Source: Chondrosia reniformis (taxonomy: Eukaryota > Porifera > Demospongiae > Chondrillida > Chondrillidae). Taken from it: a stretch of DNA of 64,000 bases. A program made the translations under genes and the position numbers. The stretch covers positions 2,449,401-2,513,400 of the forward strand of contig OX359198.1 of the NCBI GenBank assembly GCA_947172415.1. Reading direction: 5' to 3'. The notes below the pieces were generated by a model. That model made no database searches, was not told the DNA's origin, and saw only the letters and a program-made list of their open reading frames with translations. Positions 12,601 through 20,481 of this stretch are shown piece after piece. Within the stretch, counting starts at the first letter, position 1. The number at the start of each line of letters is the position of its first letter.

Positions 12601-15600
12601 AAGTTCTCGTTTGACCTCCTGGAAGGCTGCCTCCTGTGATGGTGTCCAAACCCAGGCATTTTTTGGACTAAGAAGTCCAATAAGTGGGACAGGTCTGCTA
12701 TACGTGGAGAAAATTTATTCAGTTGGTTTACCATGCCCATGAATCTTCACAGCTCAGTAATAGATGTGGGAGCGTTCATGTCCCAATAGCAGAGGTTTTC
12801 TTTGGGACTGGGGATATCTCTTCAGCACCTATAACATGCCCTAAGAAGGTGATTTTTGACTTGTGAAACTCACATTTCTCTGGGTTGAGGGTCATACTTG
12901 CAGCTCGAATCTTCTCTAGTACTGATTTCAGTCTGGAATTATGCTGAGAATCATCCTGTCCAAAAACTAGGATGTCGTCAGTGACACAGTACTCCTGGTA
13001 ATCCAGTGAGGATGGTGTTCATTCGTTTTTGAAAATGTTCCAGTGCACTGGAGATACCAAACGGTAACTTATTGAAACAAAATCTCCCAAAGGGTGTAAT
13101 GAAGGTGGTGAGCAGGAGGGATCTACCAGAATCTGCTACTGACGTCCAGCTTACTAAATATTTTGCTCTAGCCAATTGGGCTAAGGTGGTGTCCACCTTA
13201 GGTAGAGGGTGGACCTCGCACATCACACTCTCATTAAGCGGCTTGAGATCCACACATACGGTACATGTCACAAGTTCCTTACGGAATTCCGCAGATTACC
13301 CAATACGGAATTCTGTACTTTTCTGAGCAGCAAGGTTTGAGAGTCCGCGAATCGACTGAGGGTAGCCACGGAAAGTTCCGCAACATTCTGCAGGAGGCTC
13401 GAAAAGGATTCGGCTGAGTATCGGTAATCACCGCATACGTTCGTGGATAGTATACTTACGATTACGGGCCTTTACGGTGGTCGCAGGAAAGGTCAAGTAT
13501 TGTTTGTTTTGATAGTGTTTTGTTAAACAAACAGTGTTTATTTAATGGTATAAAATGCTATCTCGTTGACGTCCACAACTTTGGCTTTGTGGGTTTTCTT
13601 CGCTTTACCCCAAGAAACTAGTACCTCTCTACCGGCAGCAATCGTTCCTTGCTTCACTGCAATCTTCTTCACTAGGGAAGTCGTTCCCTTAGATCTTATC
13701 CATCTTTGAGTTGATATATTATTATACAAGTTGAAATACGATGATGATTCGTTTAATTTTAGCAATGTATCAGAGAGTACAGTAGTACTCTCTAAGTAGG
13801 AATGGCCGGAAAAAAAATGGCCGCCCTATCCAATGTATTAGCAATCAACACCTCATAAATCGCCAACGAAGCGATTTTCGGTTATATTCGGTTATTTGCA
13901 GCGATTAATGCACGCTTTCCTAAATGCCAAAACATGTTTCGACGCTCTACACGCTCTATAGCGTTCAAAAAGCGGCTAACTAGGAATAGACCCACTTCCA
14001 AAATTCATTTTTTCTTCTTCTTCTTCTTCTTCTTTTATTGAATAGACTAGCGCTAATATGCGACCTTATGCGGGCACGTACTAGTTATAAATCGTCATAA
14101 ATATTTCGGAACTAGGGAATAGACAGCCCTAAATCTGAATGCGCTCTACAATAAGCATGTTAATTGTGAAGAGCGAAAATTGTGGTCTTCTCGGACGCCA
14201 TTTTTTAATTAAGAGATCATGGTTTTCGGCATATTTCTCTTGTCTAAGACGTTATTTTGAGATCTTCGCCAAGAAAACTTTCAAATCAATTTAAAACAAG
14301 TAATATTAAGAGGAAAAAAGGGGGAATACAAGTAAATAAAAAACATTTACAAAAATGATGTTAGAAGTAGGAATGGTAGTGTTCACTAATACATCTGTAA
14401 AAAGTATCGAAACAAGACACTGATTATATGATAAGGCTAATCATACAGAAGTTGCATATACAGTGCAGCCCACTTAATTCGAATTCGCTTAATTCGAATT
14501 ACCGTTTAATTCGAACGTTTTTCTATTTCCCTGTATGCAGCTAATACATTATTTCGTACGGAAAAAACTCGCTTAAATCGAATCTGCTGACACAAGTTAC
14601 CACACAGGATGTATCATATTTCAGTGTGATTTTTAGCAAATTAGCACAGCGTGCGTAACAGGTGTCATATTACGTATATGGCTATACTTTTGTTGACAAA
14701 AATATCCAGGCATATCTCCTGCAAAATAGTGATAACCCTGAATCCACATTTCGCATTTTGAAAGACTTAGATATTTCACTAACTAAAGCATCCTCTAACT
14801 CCTTATCTCAGAGTGTAATAACAGATTTTACAAGTTCATAGTAAAACTTTATCAATATATGCATAAATATCATAAACACATCCCTTTTTGTTATACTTAG
14901 ATTGAGATCAACTTAAATCCCTGATAATTCAAATAACCTGATAATTCAAATTTTTCCATTGTCCCCAGCAATTCGAATTAAGTGGGCTGCACTGTATACT
15001 GAAATTTAAGTAACTTAACCATACACTTCTGTGTTTGGGCGCACCATTCCTACTTAAGGTTAGTGCGCCCAAACACAGAAGTGTATGGTTAAGTTACTTA
15101 AATTTCAGTATATATGCAACTTCTGTATGATTAGCCTTATCATATAATCAGTGTCTTGTTTCGATACTTTTTGCAGATGTATTAGTGAACACTACCATTC
15201 CTACTTCTAACATCATTTTTGTAAATGTTTTTTATTTACTTTATATATATATACTCGTATGTGCTATAGGTGACTGATAATTCTACTAATTTAAGCCAAT
15301 CAGAAACGCATATAGAATTAACTTTCTACACTATGGTCTGTCAGAAGGTGCGAGATAATTTCACTAATAAATTCACCAATCAGATATACGGACAGATTTG
15401 ACAGACCACAGTGTAGAATAATATAGCCTTGATTGGTTGAAATCTACACATTAATTTCTCCTTTATATTGCTCGGGTTCCTCGGATTCATCTTAGATTTC
15501 CGCAATCGTGCCTTGGTTTTCCACAATCGTGCCTCAGTTTTCTGAGCGGAAACTCAAGGAATTCCGCAATGGATTTCCAAGGATTTCAGCAAAATTTCAG

Positions 15601-18600
15601 TAAGGAACTTGTGACATGTACCATATGCAGACTGATTCTGATTTTTTCATACAACAACCATACCCGCACACCATTCTGTTGGCTCCCGACCCTGGATATG
15701 ACCTACAGGTCCTCCATAAACTTTAGCTCCTTGCAAACTGCCTCACGCAGTGTGCCTAAACCTGAAAACAGAGACGGGTAAGTCTGAATAATTGATTGAC
15801 TTACAGAATTGATTTGTGACAGGATCTGTAGTGCTTGGATTGCTGGTAGCCCCAGAAGGCTGTGCCTGAGGTTACAGACAATACATACTTCTTGCTTTGC
15901 CTCCCTATCTTTGTAGGAGAGTTGTGTGGAAAATATTCCTTTTAGAGGAGTTTTGTCTGGGTCCATTAGATGTTGGTGTGCCTTGATAGTGCTGCTCTCA
16001 ACCTGGAGAGATTTCCAAGTGGCCTCTGAAATGGCTGTGACTTCTGCTCCCGTATCTACTTTGAAGGGGGTGCTTTCTCCTCCTAGAAGAATTTCAACCA
16101 TCCAGGCTGAAGATGTGATGGTGTTAAGGTATAACTCTGGTAGGAGAATCTTGTGATCAGTTTGTACCTGTTTGAAAGGTGTAATGGCTGCCATGGATTT
16201 GCTGGACTTGCTGAAGCACACTGCACCAAAGTGTCCCATCCTGTGGCATTTATGGCATGTTGCTTCTTTTGCAGGACAAGGTTTCTGTGGGTGTGTTTTT
16301 CCACACCTGGAGCATCAATTTGACTGATTCCTTTGTTTCCACTGCTGTTCCAGTGGTCTTCGACCTATCTCTCTTTTGGGTGCTCTCATGGCTTCTACCT
16401 ACTTTTCATTTATCTGAATTCCTGTCTGTAGGATCTTCTGGTATGCATGGACAGCCTCTCTTTGCCGGACGATTTTTTCGCGCTATCTAAGGTGAGATCA
16501 GTGTCCATTTGTAGGTGCTCTGAAAGTGCTGAGTCTCAAATACTGACTACCATGCGATCACTGATCATTTTGTCTTTCATTTCGCCATAGGCACAATCTT
16601 TGGCTAACTTGTAAAATGAGGTGATGAATTGTTCTGCCAACTCCCCGGCTTGTTGTGTTCTTCTATTGAAATGCACTCATTCAAAAATAACATTTTCCCA
16701 AACTTTAAAAACCCATCAAATCGTTCTAAAACATTGTTATAGGCCTTCCGGTCTTCCTCCGTTATGTTAGTGGAGCCTTATACATCCTTGGCGTCCTCTC
16801 CAAGACAGTATAACAGGGCGCTAACCTGACTTTCTTGGGCCTCCTTTGACTGGCCTGATGCTAAGCGATATTGCTCAAAACGGAGTTTCCATTGGGGCCA
16901 CTCGTCGGGATTATTAAAGTTGAAGTTTACAGGTGGTTGCAATTGAATGTTTGCCATCCCACTTCTGACACCATGTAATATCTCCAAGAGAGTCTCTAGC
17001 ACTGAGTTACAGTGAACCAACTTCAATAATCACGTACATACAACAAAGGAACAAAAGACTCCTAATAATAGTTACAATAATCATAAAGCACTATCTATAG
17101 ATTCTATAAACAATAAGTAAGTAACAGTTGCATAATCCTACAGAAGTCATACCACACTCTAATGATCAAAAATATACTTTGCCCCAAAATTAATCTCTGT
17201 AAAACAGTGCATCTGCCCTCAGTTTAGTGCAATGAACATTTGGTATTTAAGTTTAGATACTGCATTATTCAACCTTTGCTATTAATATAGTAACATGATC
17301 AGGGAAATGCTACTTACTAAAATGTACATGCCACTAGTCACTTTCCCACACTCTAAACAACTTCATGGTTACTTCCCACAAATATCAGAAGCCCCATCCT
17401 TGTTGTACAACCAACCAACTGCTACTTAAGAGAGTAATGTGTAATGTGTTGCAAATAAAGGAAAAAGAAATACAACTTTTCTGTCTTCACCTAGAAACAC
17501 TAAACAATGACCATACACTGCCACCTACCACCATCACACACAAAATATTTGGCCCAGCTGTTTATTTATCAGTTCCATCAATATACAATTTGCAACATGA
17601 AAAGGTAATATTAACCAGTTAAGGCAACAGTTTTCAGGGAATTGCCACCATAAAACTGCTAACCAATAACTTTACCAGAAATCAGGTAAAATTAATGGTA
17701 TCCCCTTTCAGTGAAAGTTTCCTACTGTTCTTGGGGAGAGTTACTAGGTTGGCTAAGGATCTTCATGTCAGAAATCCAATGTTGCCATGCCAACAAAGAG
17801 GCCAGAAGATACACAAGAAGATGGCATAGTAGAAGATATCCCAAAAACGTGAAAGAATTATACCAATAAATCTGTTTTCAAGCAATTGATCTAATCATCA
17901 ATGACAATAGGGCAAGGTCTAACCAGCCAGGGTGCTGTTGTAATCAAAACTAAGCATAAGATGAAGAAGTCAAGGTCACTACAGACGTCTACAAGAAGAC
18001 ATTGATTCAGGTCACATCTAAAAGCATCCTGTTGTGATCTCCCTCTGTAATTGATTCCTCTCCTATGATCTAATCTACAACTCTTGAAAAGGCTTAGTCT
18101 GTTAATTAAAAAAGATAGCTACAGAGTTGAGAACATAGGGGACTTTAAGATCTGAATGTGATATTAAAGCTATTATTGATGTTTTCATCATTCAACTCTG
18201 GACTTTACACCACCCACTCATGTCTCCTTACTTCCATCATATGCCAAACTGATGGGTCCTAATAAAGACAAAACAGCTGTCTATGGCTCGACCATCTCTT
18301 TAAGTGGCTAAGGGAAGACTCTGGTTCCCATTAAGTGAACTTCGGTACCACCCTGTGGTCATTGCACTCCTCAGGAGACATGAGTGGGCGAGGTAGAATC
18401 CAGAAAGACAGTGACAGAGATGTTAAATTTCGAGCATAGCAAGCAAAAACTATTAATAAGCCTAGCTGTACAACTTAATGCTTCCTACGGGCAGTATACA
18501 TGCAAGGTTTAAAAGACCAGTTTACAAAGATAACATGCACTTGTAAGGAATCTAAAACCTGTTAGCAGAAAGTAAAATAATAATTAAAGATTACCTTGTC

Positions 18601-18663
18601 AAGTTCCCCACGTTGAATAATTGACTCTAGCGGAATTCTAGGCGTCAACCAATAGGCAGCCAT
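358..18663 (-). CDS. Gene 1: ankyrin-module array protein, 11 exons seen, 3' end beyond window start
   Basis: Exons in order of transcription: 18595-18663, 10038-10244, 9030-9119, 8288-8500, 7307-7396, 6406-6609, 5850-5936, 5362-5562, 4728-4817, 678-884, 358-447. Every exon is a multiple of 3 and flanked by AG/GT, so all introns are phase 0 and the 516 codons read through without a stop. Long exons (67-71 codons) alternate strictly with short ones (29-30 codons). Each pair makes about 100 residues with ankyrin hallmarks ([42 protein letters not shown], then the helix [11 protein letters not shown]). The function is inferred to be protein-protein binding. No signal peptide or membrane segment is visible, so it is probably intracellular. 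The 8.4 kb first intron holds a Ty3 element. The gene continues past base 1, so a C-terminal domain may be missing. Confidence 0.8.
678..884 (-). CDS. Gene 1 exon 10: ankyrin exon (69 codons)
   Basis: Begins [14 protein letters not shown], then [20 protein letters not shown], and ends [11 protein letters not shown]. Acceptor TATATGTAG, donor GTCAGT. Confidence 0.78.
1046..1083 (+). ncRNA. Hammerhead-like motif, GAAACGUC type
   Basis: TTCAG, then the core CTGATGA, helix II GGTC/GACC, GAAA, ACGT-type minimal helix III, and the complement CTGAA. Helix I (UUCAG/CUGAA) pairs perfectly. There is one extra A between core and helix II. Helix III has no loop, so it could only work as a dimer. This is a pattern match, not proof of activity. 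Confidence 0.4.
1485..1895 (+). repeat. Interspersed repeat R1, copy 1
   Basis: About 400 bp, shared in reverse orientation with 26688-27068 and (partly) 29686-29938. It contains the purine-rich stretch that reads [17 protein letters not shown] in the plus frame. No terminal repeats could be fixed by eye. Confidence 0.65.
1933..2310 (+). pseudogene. pogo/Tigger-type (Tc1-mariner superfamily) transposase fragment, C-terminal part
   Basis: Open frame from [20 protein letters not shown] through [20 protein letters not shown] to a TAA at 2308. The pattern (aspartate followed by QGIIxNLKxHYR, then '[17 protein letters not shown]') is that of the DDE catalytic end of pogo-like transposases. The DNA-binding domain and first catalytic Asp are absent upstream. 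The 5' edge cuts into intron text (gctagctacca) known from other gene 1 introns, so it sits inside a decayed gene 1 module. Confidence 0.7.
2320..2560. repeat. Repeat fragment shared with 62275-62425
   Basis: The stretch from about 2390 (gagaatttgaaacttaat) to 2530 (ttcggaaacattaatgac) matches 62275-62425 in the same orientation. It is a piece of the composite element described at 61644-62692. Confidence 0.6.
2564..4390. repeat. Segmental duplicate of 17165-18220
   Basis: Flanking single-copy text aligns over about 730 bp on the left (2564-3290 with 17165-17890) and, with more gaps, about 500 bp on the right (3880-4390 with 17930-18220). The left copy gained a 48-bp minisatellite in between. 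It lies in introns of gene 1. Confidence 0.75.
3301..3843. repeat. 48-bp minisatellite, about 11 copies
   Basis: The unit starts catctaatcatcagtggcaa and recurs every 48 bp at 3303, 3351, 3399, 3447, 3495, 3543, 3591, 3639, 3687, 3735 and 3783, then a last partial unit at 3830. Differences between units are few (for example gaagg, aagag, ctaacc variants). The sibling locus near 17883 has a single diverged unit. Confidence 0.92.
4728..4817 (-). CDS. Gene 1 exon 9: short ankyrin-helix exon, variant type (30 codons)
   Basis: Reads [18 protein letters not shown] then [12 protein letters not shown], with donor GTGAGT. It belongs to a second subtype of the short exon and is near-identical to 358-447, inside a duplicated block of about 650 bp. 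Confidence 0.72.
5041..5356 (+). mobile_element. Short retroposon (LINE 3' end or SINE) insertion
   Basis: This about 315-bp block interrupts the duplicate at a site where the other copy (near 670) is continuous. It is T-rich, has gatggatgcagctttcctgt near its end, then ttgataaataataata and an ATCT microsatellite tail. TATG occurs at both junctions and may be the target-site duplication. Family not identified. Confidence 0.6.
5362..5562 (-). CDS. Gene 1 exon 8: ankyrin exon (67 codons)
   Basis: Begins [14 protein letters not shown], then [19 protein letters not shown], and ends [11 protein letters not shown] with donor GTCAGT. A retroposon (5041-5356) has landed 5 bp beyond the donor. The donor hexamer is intact, but the nearby intron start is new sequence. 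Confidence 0.75.
5850..5936 (-). CDS. Gene 1 exon 7: short ankyrin-helix exon (29 codons)
   Basis: Reads [18 protein letters not shown] then [11 protein letters not shown]. It is one codon shorter than its siblings but stays in frame. Confidence 0.72.
6112..6330. repeat. Short repeat, three copies in window
   Basis: The text around 6280-6330 (catctttccataacatgaag, then ccatacaacggaattggc) recurs at 49447-49510 and 60905-60970, each followed by similar sequence ending in 'gctgcwasaggc'. The element type is unknown. Confidence 0.5.
6406..6609 (-). CDS. Gene 1 exon 6: ankyrin exon (68 codons)
   Basis: Begins [14 protein letters not shown], the most diverged N-terminal helix of the array, then the usual [20 protein letters not shown] and [12 protein letters not shown]. 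Phase 0 on both sides. Confidence 0.78.
7307..7396 (-). CDS. Gene 1 exon 5: short ankyrin-helix exon (30 codons)
   Basis: Reads [18 protein letters not shown] then [12 protein letters not shown]. Same length, splice sites and phase as 9030-9119. Confidence 0.75.
8288..8500 (-). CDS. Gene 1 exon 4: ankyrin exon (71 codons)
   Basis: Begins [14 protein letters not shown] and ends [11 protein letters not shown]. It carries two or three extra Thr/Ala codons (STATTTTP), explained by length change in a GTAGTAGTA-type run. Otherwise it is the same ankyrin unit as its siblings. Donor GTCAGT. Confidence 0.78.
8744..8773. repeat. 30-bp tract identical (one mismatch) to Ty3 pol at 12269-12298
   Basis: accttaggcaaaatctcaat followed by atgcgtgttg. 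The sibling intron (10244-10500) matches 8500-8743 and then diverges exactly here, so this is an added filler. Confidence 0.7.
9030..9119 (-). CDS. Gene 1 exon 3: short ankyrin-helix exon (30 codons)
   Basis: Reads [18 protein letters not shown] then [12 protein letters not shown]. It completes the ankyrin repeat begun by the [12 protein letters not shown] end of the preceding exon and starts the next one. Acceptor TTAG, donor GTCAGT, both phase 0. Confidence 0.75.
9300..9850. other. Unclassified insertion in a gene 1 intron
   Basis: About 550 bp missing from the sibling intron. It contains several GGTCA/TGACC words (for example cggtcatcggtcaatttc near its start, ttgaccgagaaacc near its end). 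No long coding frame and no convincing terminal inverted repeat. Confidence 0.4.
10038..10244 (-). CDS. Gene 1 exon 2: ankyrin exon (69 codons)
   Basis: Starts [14 protein letters not shown] and ends [12 protein letters not shown], with donor GTCAGT. The central ankyrin repeat reads [20 protein letters not shown]. The exon and at least 170 bp of 5' flank plus 250 bp of 3' flank are near-identical to those of 8288-8500, so the unit was duplicated with its introns. Confidence 0.8.
10764..10885 (-). repeat. 3' LTR of the Ty3 element, truncated
   Basis: Starts TGGTATGAC right after a purine run (GGAGGAAGGGAGAG, 10886-10899) and matches the 5' LTR through acaacaaaggaacaaaagac. The last 55-60 bp of the LTR are missing, replaced by unrelated AT-rich DNA. 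Confidence 0.7.
10841..12089 (-). pseudogene. Ty3 integrase, broken
   Basis: The region after RNase H reads, in shifting frames, the integrase N-terminal zinc region, the core text [14 protein letters not shown] and [10 protein letters not shown], then the C-terminal end [20 protein letters not shown] and [20 protein letters not shown]. Several stops separate the parts. Confidence 0.7.
12090..12548 (-). pseudogene. Ty3 RNase H domain
   Basis: 152-codon frame with [61 protein letters not shown] and [17 protein letters not shown]. These are the ordered RNase H motifs of Ty3 pol, including the Glu and Asp catalytic positions. It ends in a stop before the integrase. Confidence 0.85.
12978..13271 (-). 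pseudogene. Ty3 reverse transcriptase fragment
   Basis: [38 protein letters not shown] and [20 protein letters not shown] are classic Ty3 RT text. A frameshift follows, and the catalytic region reads [12 protein letters not shown] in the next frame in place of Y[VL]DD. The N-terminal part of RT lies across the insertion at 15623-15702. Confidence 0.82.
13538..13765 (-). CDS. Unrecognised 75-codon ORF in the TIR element
   Basis: Basic protein ending [20 protein letters not shown] followed by [11 protein letters not shown]. The [10 protein letters not shown] segment has a small beta-barrel (chromo/tudor-like) look, but this is only an impression. No transposase motif. It could be a fragment of the element's own gene or a captured exon. 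Confidence 0.3.
   Translation of the reverse strand: MLKLNESSSYFNLYNNISTQRWIRSKGTTSLVKKIAVKQGTIAAGREVLVSWGKAKKTHKAKVVDVNEIAFYTIK
14366..15054. mobile_element. AGTAGG-family MITE, copy A (about 153 bp, split by a nested MITE)
   Basis: Ends AGTAGGAATGG ... CCATTCCTACT. Without the nested element 14461-14994 and its TA, it is about 153 bp. It is adjacent to an inverted second copy at 15056-15205, so the two form a long palindrome centred near 15055. Confidence 0.75.
14461..14994. mobile_element. Nested 534-bp MITE with TA target duplication (Tc1/mariner or pogo type)
   Basis: Inverted ends CAGTGCAGCCCACTTAATTC ... GAATTAAGTGGGCTGCACTG, bounded by TA on both sides. There is a second inverted motif of aattcgaatt words inside. 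The CAGTG start and TA duplication fit pogo/Tigger-like non-autonomous elements. Confidence 0.85.
15056..15205. mobile_element. AGTAGG-family MITE, copy B (inverted next to copy A)
   Basis: Reverse complement of copy A: gtgcgcccaaacacagaag near its start, CCATTCCTACT at its end. Copies A and B share long perfect stretches, so the pair can fold into a hairpin stem. Confidence 0.75.
15703..16239 (-). pseudogene. Ty3 gag end and aspartic protease
   Basis: 178-codon frame. It begins at the last CCHC-knuckle residues (MGHFGAVC; the CHKCH part is just upstream), followed by [17 protein letters not shown], where the DTGA active-site motif matches retropepsins, then [10 protein letters not shown]. 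The frame runs into the start of RT ([15 protein letters not shown]) and then stops. Confidence 0.8.
16778..16957 (-). pseudogene. Ty3 gag N-terminus
   Basis: ATG at 16957 ([20 protein letters not shown], then [15 protein letters not shown]), 17 bp below the 5' LTR. The 'PW/QWKxRFEqyr' text is typical of Ty3 gag. It is followed by stops and frameshifts towards 16250. Confidence 0.65.
16974..17156 (-). repeat. 5' LTR of the Ty3 element (183 bp)
   Basis: Begins TGTGGTATGAC and ends TATTACA directly before the primer-binding text TGGTGTCAGAAGTGGG. It is unusually short for an animal Ty3 LTR. It aligns with 10764-10885. Confidence 0.75.
17165..18220. repeat. Segmental duplicate of 2564-4390 without minisatellite expansion
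   Basis: Contains one diverged 48-bp unit near 17883-17930 (atctaatcatcaatgacaat). Lies in the first intron of gene 1. Confidence 0.75.
18213..18391 (+). mobile_element. Short inverted-repeat element with hammerhead-like motif
   Basis: cacccactcatgtctcct at 18212-18235 pairs with aggagacatgagtgggcg at 18373-18390. Inside, 18243-18287 reads GCCAAA, CTGATGG, GTCC...AGAC, AAAAC, AGCT, GTC, TATGGC. This is a hammerhead layout decayed at about three core/helix positions. Confidence 0.45.
18595..18663 (-). CDS. Gene 1 exon 1 (start exon)
   Basis: Codes for 23 residues beginning [14 protein letters not shown] and ending RGELDK, followed by donor GTAATC. The ATG sits in a good context (CCAAGATGGCTGCC). 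Its end, IIQRGELDK, joins in frame to [14 protein letters not shown] of the exon at 10038-10244. It takes the place that the FIIMGYTDK end of the short exons occupies in later modules. This fit is the reason to join the two across 8 kb. Confidence 0.7.
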
Positions 18664-19148
18664 CTTGGCTACATCACGTGAGTGATTATGTGAAGGTGCT
18701 GTAACGTACGTACGTACGTACTTCTCCGCGGCCCACCTATGGCCTTATTCAAATATATACCTACCTATCCACATTCTTATATATCTACATACTCCTTGTA
18801 ACTTGCAGATATACGTAGGTAGGTGAATTATACAGTTATAGCTAAGGAGAAAGTCACATGTAGACAATTTATTTTCCAGAATATAGATACAGGGCAGTAC
18901 ACATATTTTCTAGGATGTAGATAATTGAAAGATCAGAGCCTTACAAAAAGTATTATAAATATGGGTGGTGCATGTGGGTGGGTACCAGTACACTCCCAAA
19001 CAATCTGATCAAACACATGATCCTATTTGATAGCTACTTAAGGAATCACATTGAACATTATATTAAGCAGAAGTGCTTTGTTAGATTAATTAAGTGACGT
19101 ATAGATCCAAATATCAACCATCATCTGATGCTTTGTTGTCTTCCCTTT
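18664..19148 (-). promoter_or_regulatory. 5' flank of gene 1 (probable promoter region)
   Basis: About 500 bp between the start exon of gene 1 and the minisatellite. It holds a CACGTG E-box-like site at 18675-18680, an ACGT-repeat run near 18704-18720, and a short GC-rich stretch (CCGCGGCCC) nearby. No clear TATA box at a fixed distance was seen. The promoter call rests on position only. Confidence 0.35.
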
Positions 19149-19357
19149 GTCAGCATGTGAGGTAGGGTTGTCTCTGTGCCCTCTTTAATGTCAGCATATG
19201 AGGTAGGGTTGTCTCTGTACCCTCATTAATGTCAGCATGTGAGGTAAGGTTGTCTCCGTGCCCTCTTTAATGTCAGCATATGAGGTACGGTTGTCTCTGT
19301 ACCCTCATTAAGGTCAGCATGTGAGGTAGGGTTATCTCTGCATGTGCCCTCTTTAGT
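19149..19357. repeat. 41-bp tandem repeat with 82-bp A-B higher-order period
   Basis: Five units starting at 19149, 19190, 19231, 19272 and 19313. Odd units read gtcagcatgtgaggta...gtgccctcttt, even units gtcagcatatgaggta...gtaccctcatt. The last unit is 45 bp. Confidence 0.85.
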
Positions 19358-19869
19358 GTCAGTTTTACTTTAACACAAAATGTAGAATTGGGCCTAGGAA
19401 AATTCTTTAACACACCTTAGATTAATTAGTGTGTGGGAAGCTTGATTTTATACTCCCCCTCTAGGAGGGAAACAATTAACAATTACTTAATCAAATGGAA
19501 AGACAGAAAATGCCAGGTAACATAATATTTTAATCACCACATCTATTGCTCCCTAGCTCTGTGTGTGTCTTATTGAATATAGCCACTCTTAAAAAAAAGA
19601 GCAGATCTATGCATATAAACCCAGTACAATATGTCAATGCCTAAACTGTCAGCAAGGACACACTATTAGCATGTAATATATATTTAGTTCTATTATAATA
19701 TTGTGTATATAGTTGATCGGTTTATATTTACAATTTATTATAATAATAAGCTATAACATTTGATTAGGTGAATAGACAACACTTTATAATAAAATAAAAG
19801 TGGTAATGAATAGGATTATAAAGCTTTAATATTATAAAATATTGAAATAACACAATGTCAGCTTGCTCA
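19358..19869. other. Intergenic stretch between sema gene end and gene 1 upstream region
   Basis: AT-rich, with no coding frame of note and no repeat recognised. It probably holds the 3' UTR and polyadenylation site of the sema gene (AT-rich text with several aataaaa-like words on the minus strand near 19780-19800). Confidence 0.35.
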
Positions 19870-20481
19870 TTAACAAGATGCCAGAATACAGGTTTCAACA
19901 TTACAAAGTTCACAATACGAACAAAGAAACAGTCTTTCAGCACACTCAGTACAAGCATTGTAGCTCTCATCCAACAAAGGAGCTATATTCACTGCCCAAT
20001 ATTTAGCTTGTTTTGTCACCTTCCTTGGGACTGGTATGTCAAGTGACTCCATGTACAAGCACAGAGCCAGTGCTGAGTTTAAAGGTGAATCTAGATCTTC
20101 ATAAGTGATCTCATTCCAGTCAACTTTAAATCTTTTCTGGATTTTTTTAACTTTAACTATAAATGTTGGTGATTTAGAAATTTGCTTGACTTTCTCAAAC
20201 ATTCTTACTGACACATTCCAAATACCACCTGTGTGTTGTGTCTTTGCTAGTGTGAGTCCATCTTTAGTATGAAGGTATGCCATTTTGCGTAGGATCTGGT
20301 GACCCCTTGAGAATGATCGGAATTTTCTAAGTTTCCTTGCCACAGCTCTCACAACACTAGCTCCAGATTGAAATGCTTGTCTAATAAGGTATCTGGTTGG
20401 AGGTTGACTGGTAGATGTGTTGGAGGTTTGACCAACACTTTGAATTCGTAATGACAGAGGCAACACTGTGATTGCAAATGG
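19870..20481 (-). CDS. Sema gene terminal exon with unidentified domain
   Basis: 203 codons and TAA. A Thr/Ser/Pro linker ([12 protein letters not shown]), then a basic segment ([20 protein letters not shown]), then a compact domain of about 100 residues ([20 protein letters not shown] to [15 protein letters not shown]), then eight Cys in the last 35 residues. The GGIW...DW...DL..PL.SALA pattern vaguely recalls lysozyme-like folds in secreted proteins. I cannot name the domain with confidence. Confidence 0.6.
   Translation of the reverse strand, partial: PFAITVLPLSLRIQSVGQTSNTSTSQPPTRYLIRQAFQSGASVVRAVARKLRKFRSFSRGHQILRKMAYLHTKDGLTLAKTQHTGGIWNVSVRMFEKVKQISKSPTFIVKVKKIQKRFKVDWNEITYEDLDSPLNSALALCLYMESLDIPVPRKVTKQAKYWAVNIAPLLDESYNACTECAERLFLCSYCELCNVETCILASC

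Larger units (their letters stand above)
13260..15622. mobile_element. 2.36-kb TIR DNA element inserted in Ty3 RT
   Basis: A 23-bp perfect inverted repeat beginning GGTACATGTCACAAGTTCC occurs at 13260-13282 and, reversed, at 15600-15622, and RT coding text resumes on each side. ATA adjoins both ends (13256-13258 and 15623-15625) as a possible 3-bp target duplication. Subterminal words CGGAATTCCGCA recur at both ends (13282-13400 and 15550-15590). It contains an ORF (13538-13765) and several further MITEs. Superfamily not assigned. Confidence 0.7.
10764..17156 (-). mobile_element. Ty3/gypsy-type LTR retrotransposon, degraded and interrupted
   Basis: Minus-strand order: 5' LTR 16974-17156, primer-binding region TGGTGTCAGAAGTGGG (just below 16974), gag start near 16957, zinc knuckle and aspartic protease 15703-16250, RT split by an insertion (15623-15702 and 12560-13259), RNase H 12170-12548, integrase 10900-12150, polypurine tract 10886-10899, truncated 3' LTR 10764-10885. 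Stops and frameshifts break most domains, so it is inactive. It lies in intron 1 of gene 1 in the same orientation as the gene. The insert 13260-15622 is a separate DNA element. Confidence 0.88.

Noticed and set aside
13072..13326. Plus-strand ORF over the Ty3 RT
   Set aside because: Shadow of the minus-strand RT frame.
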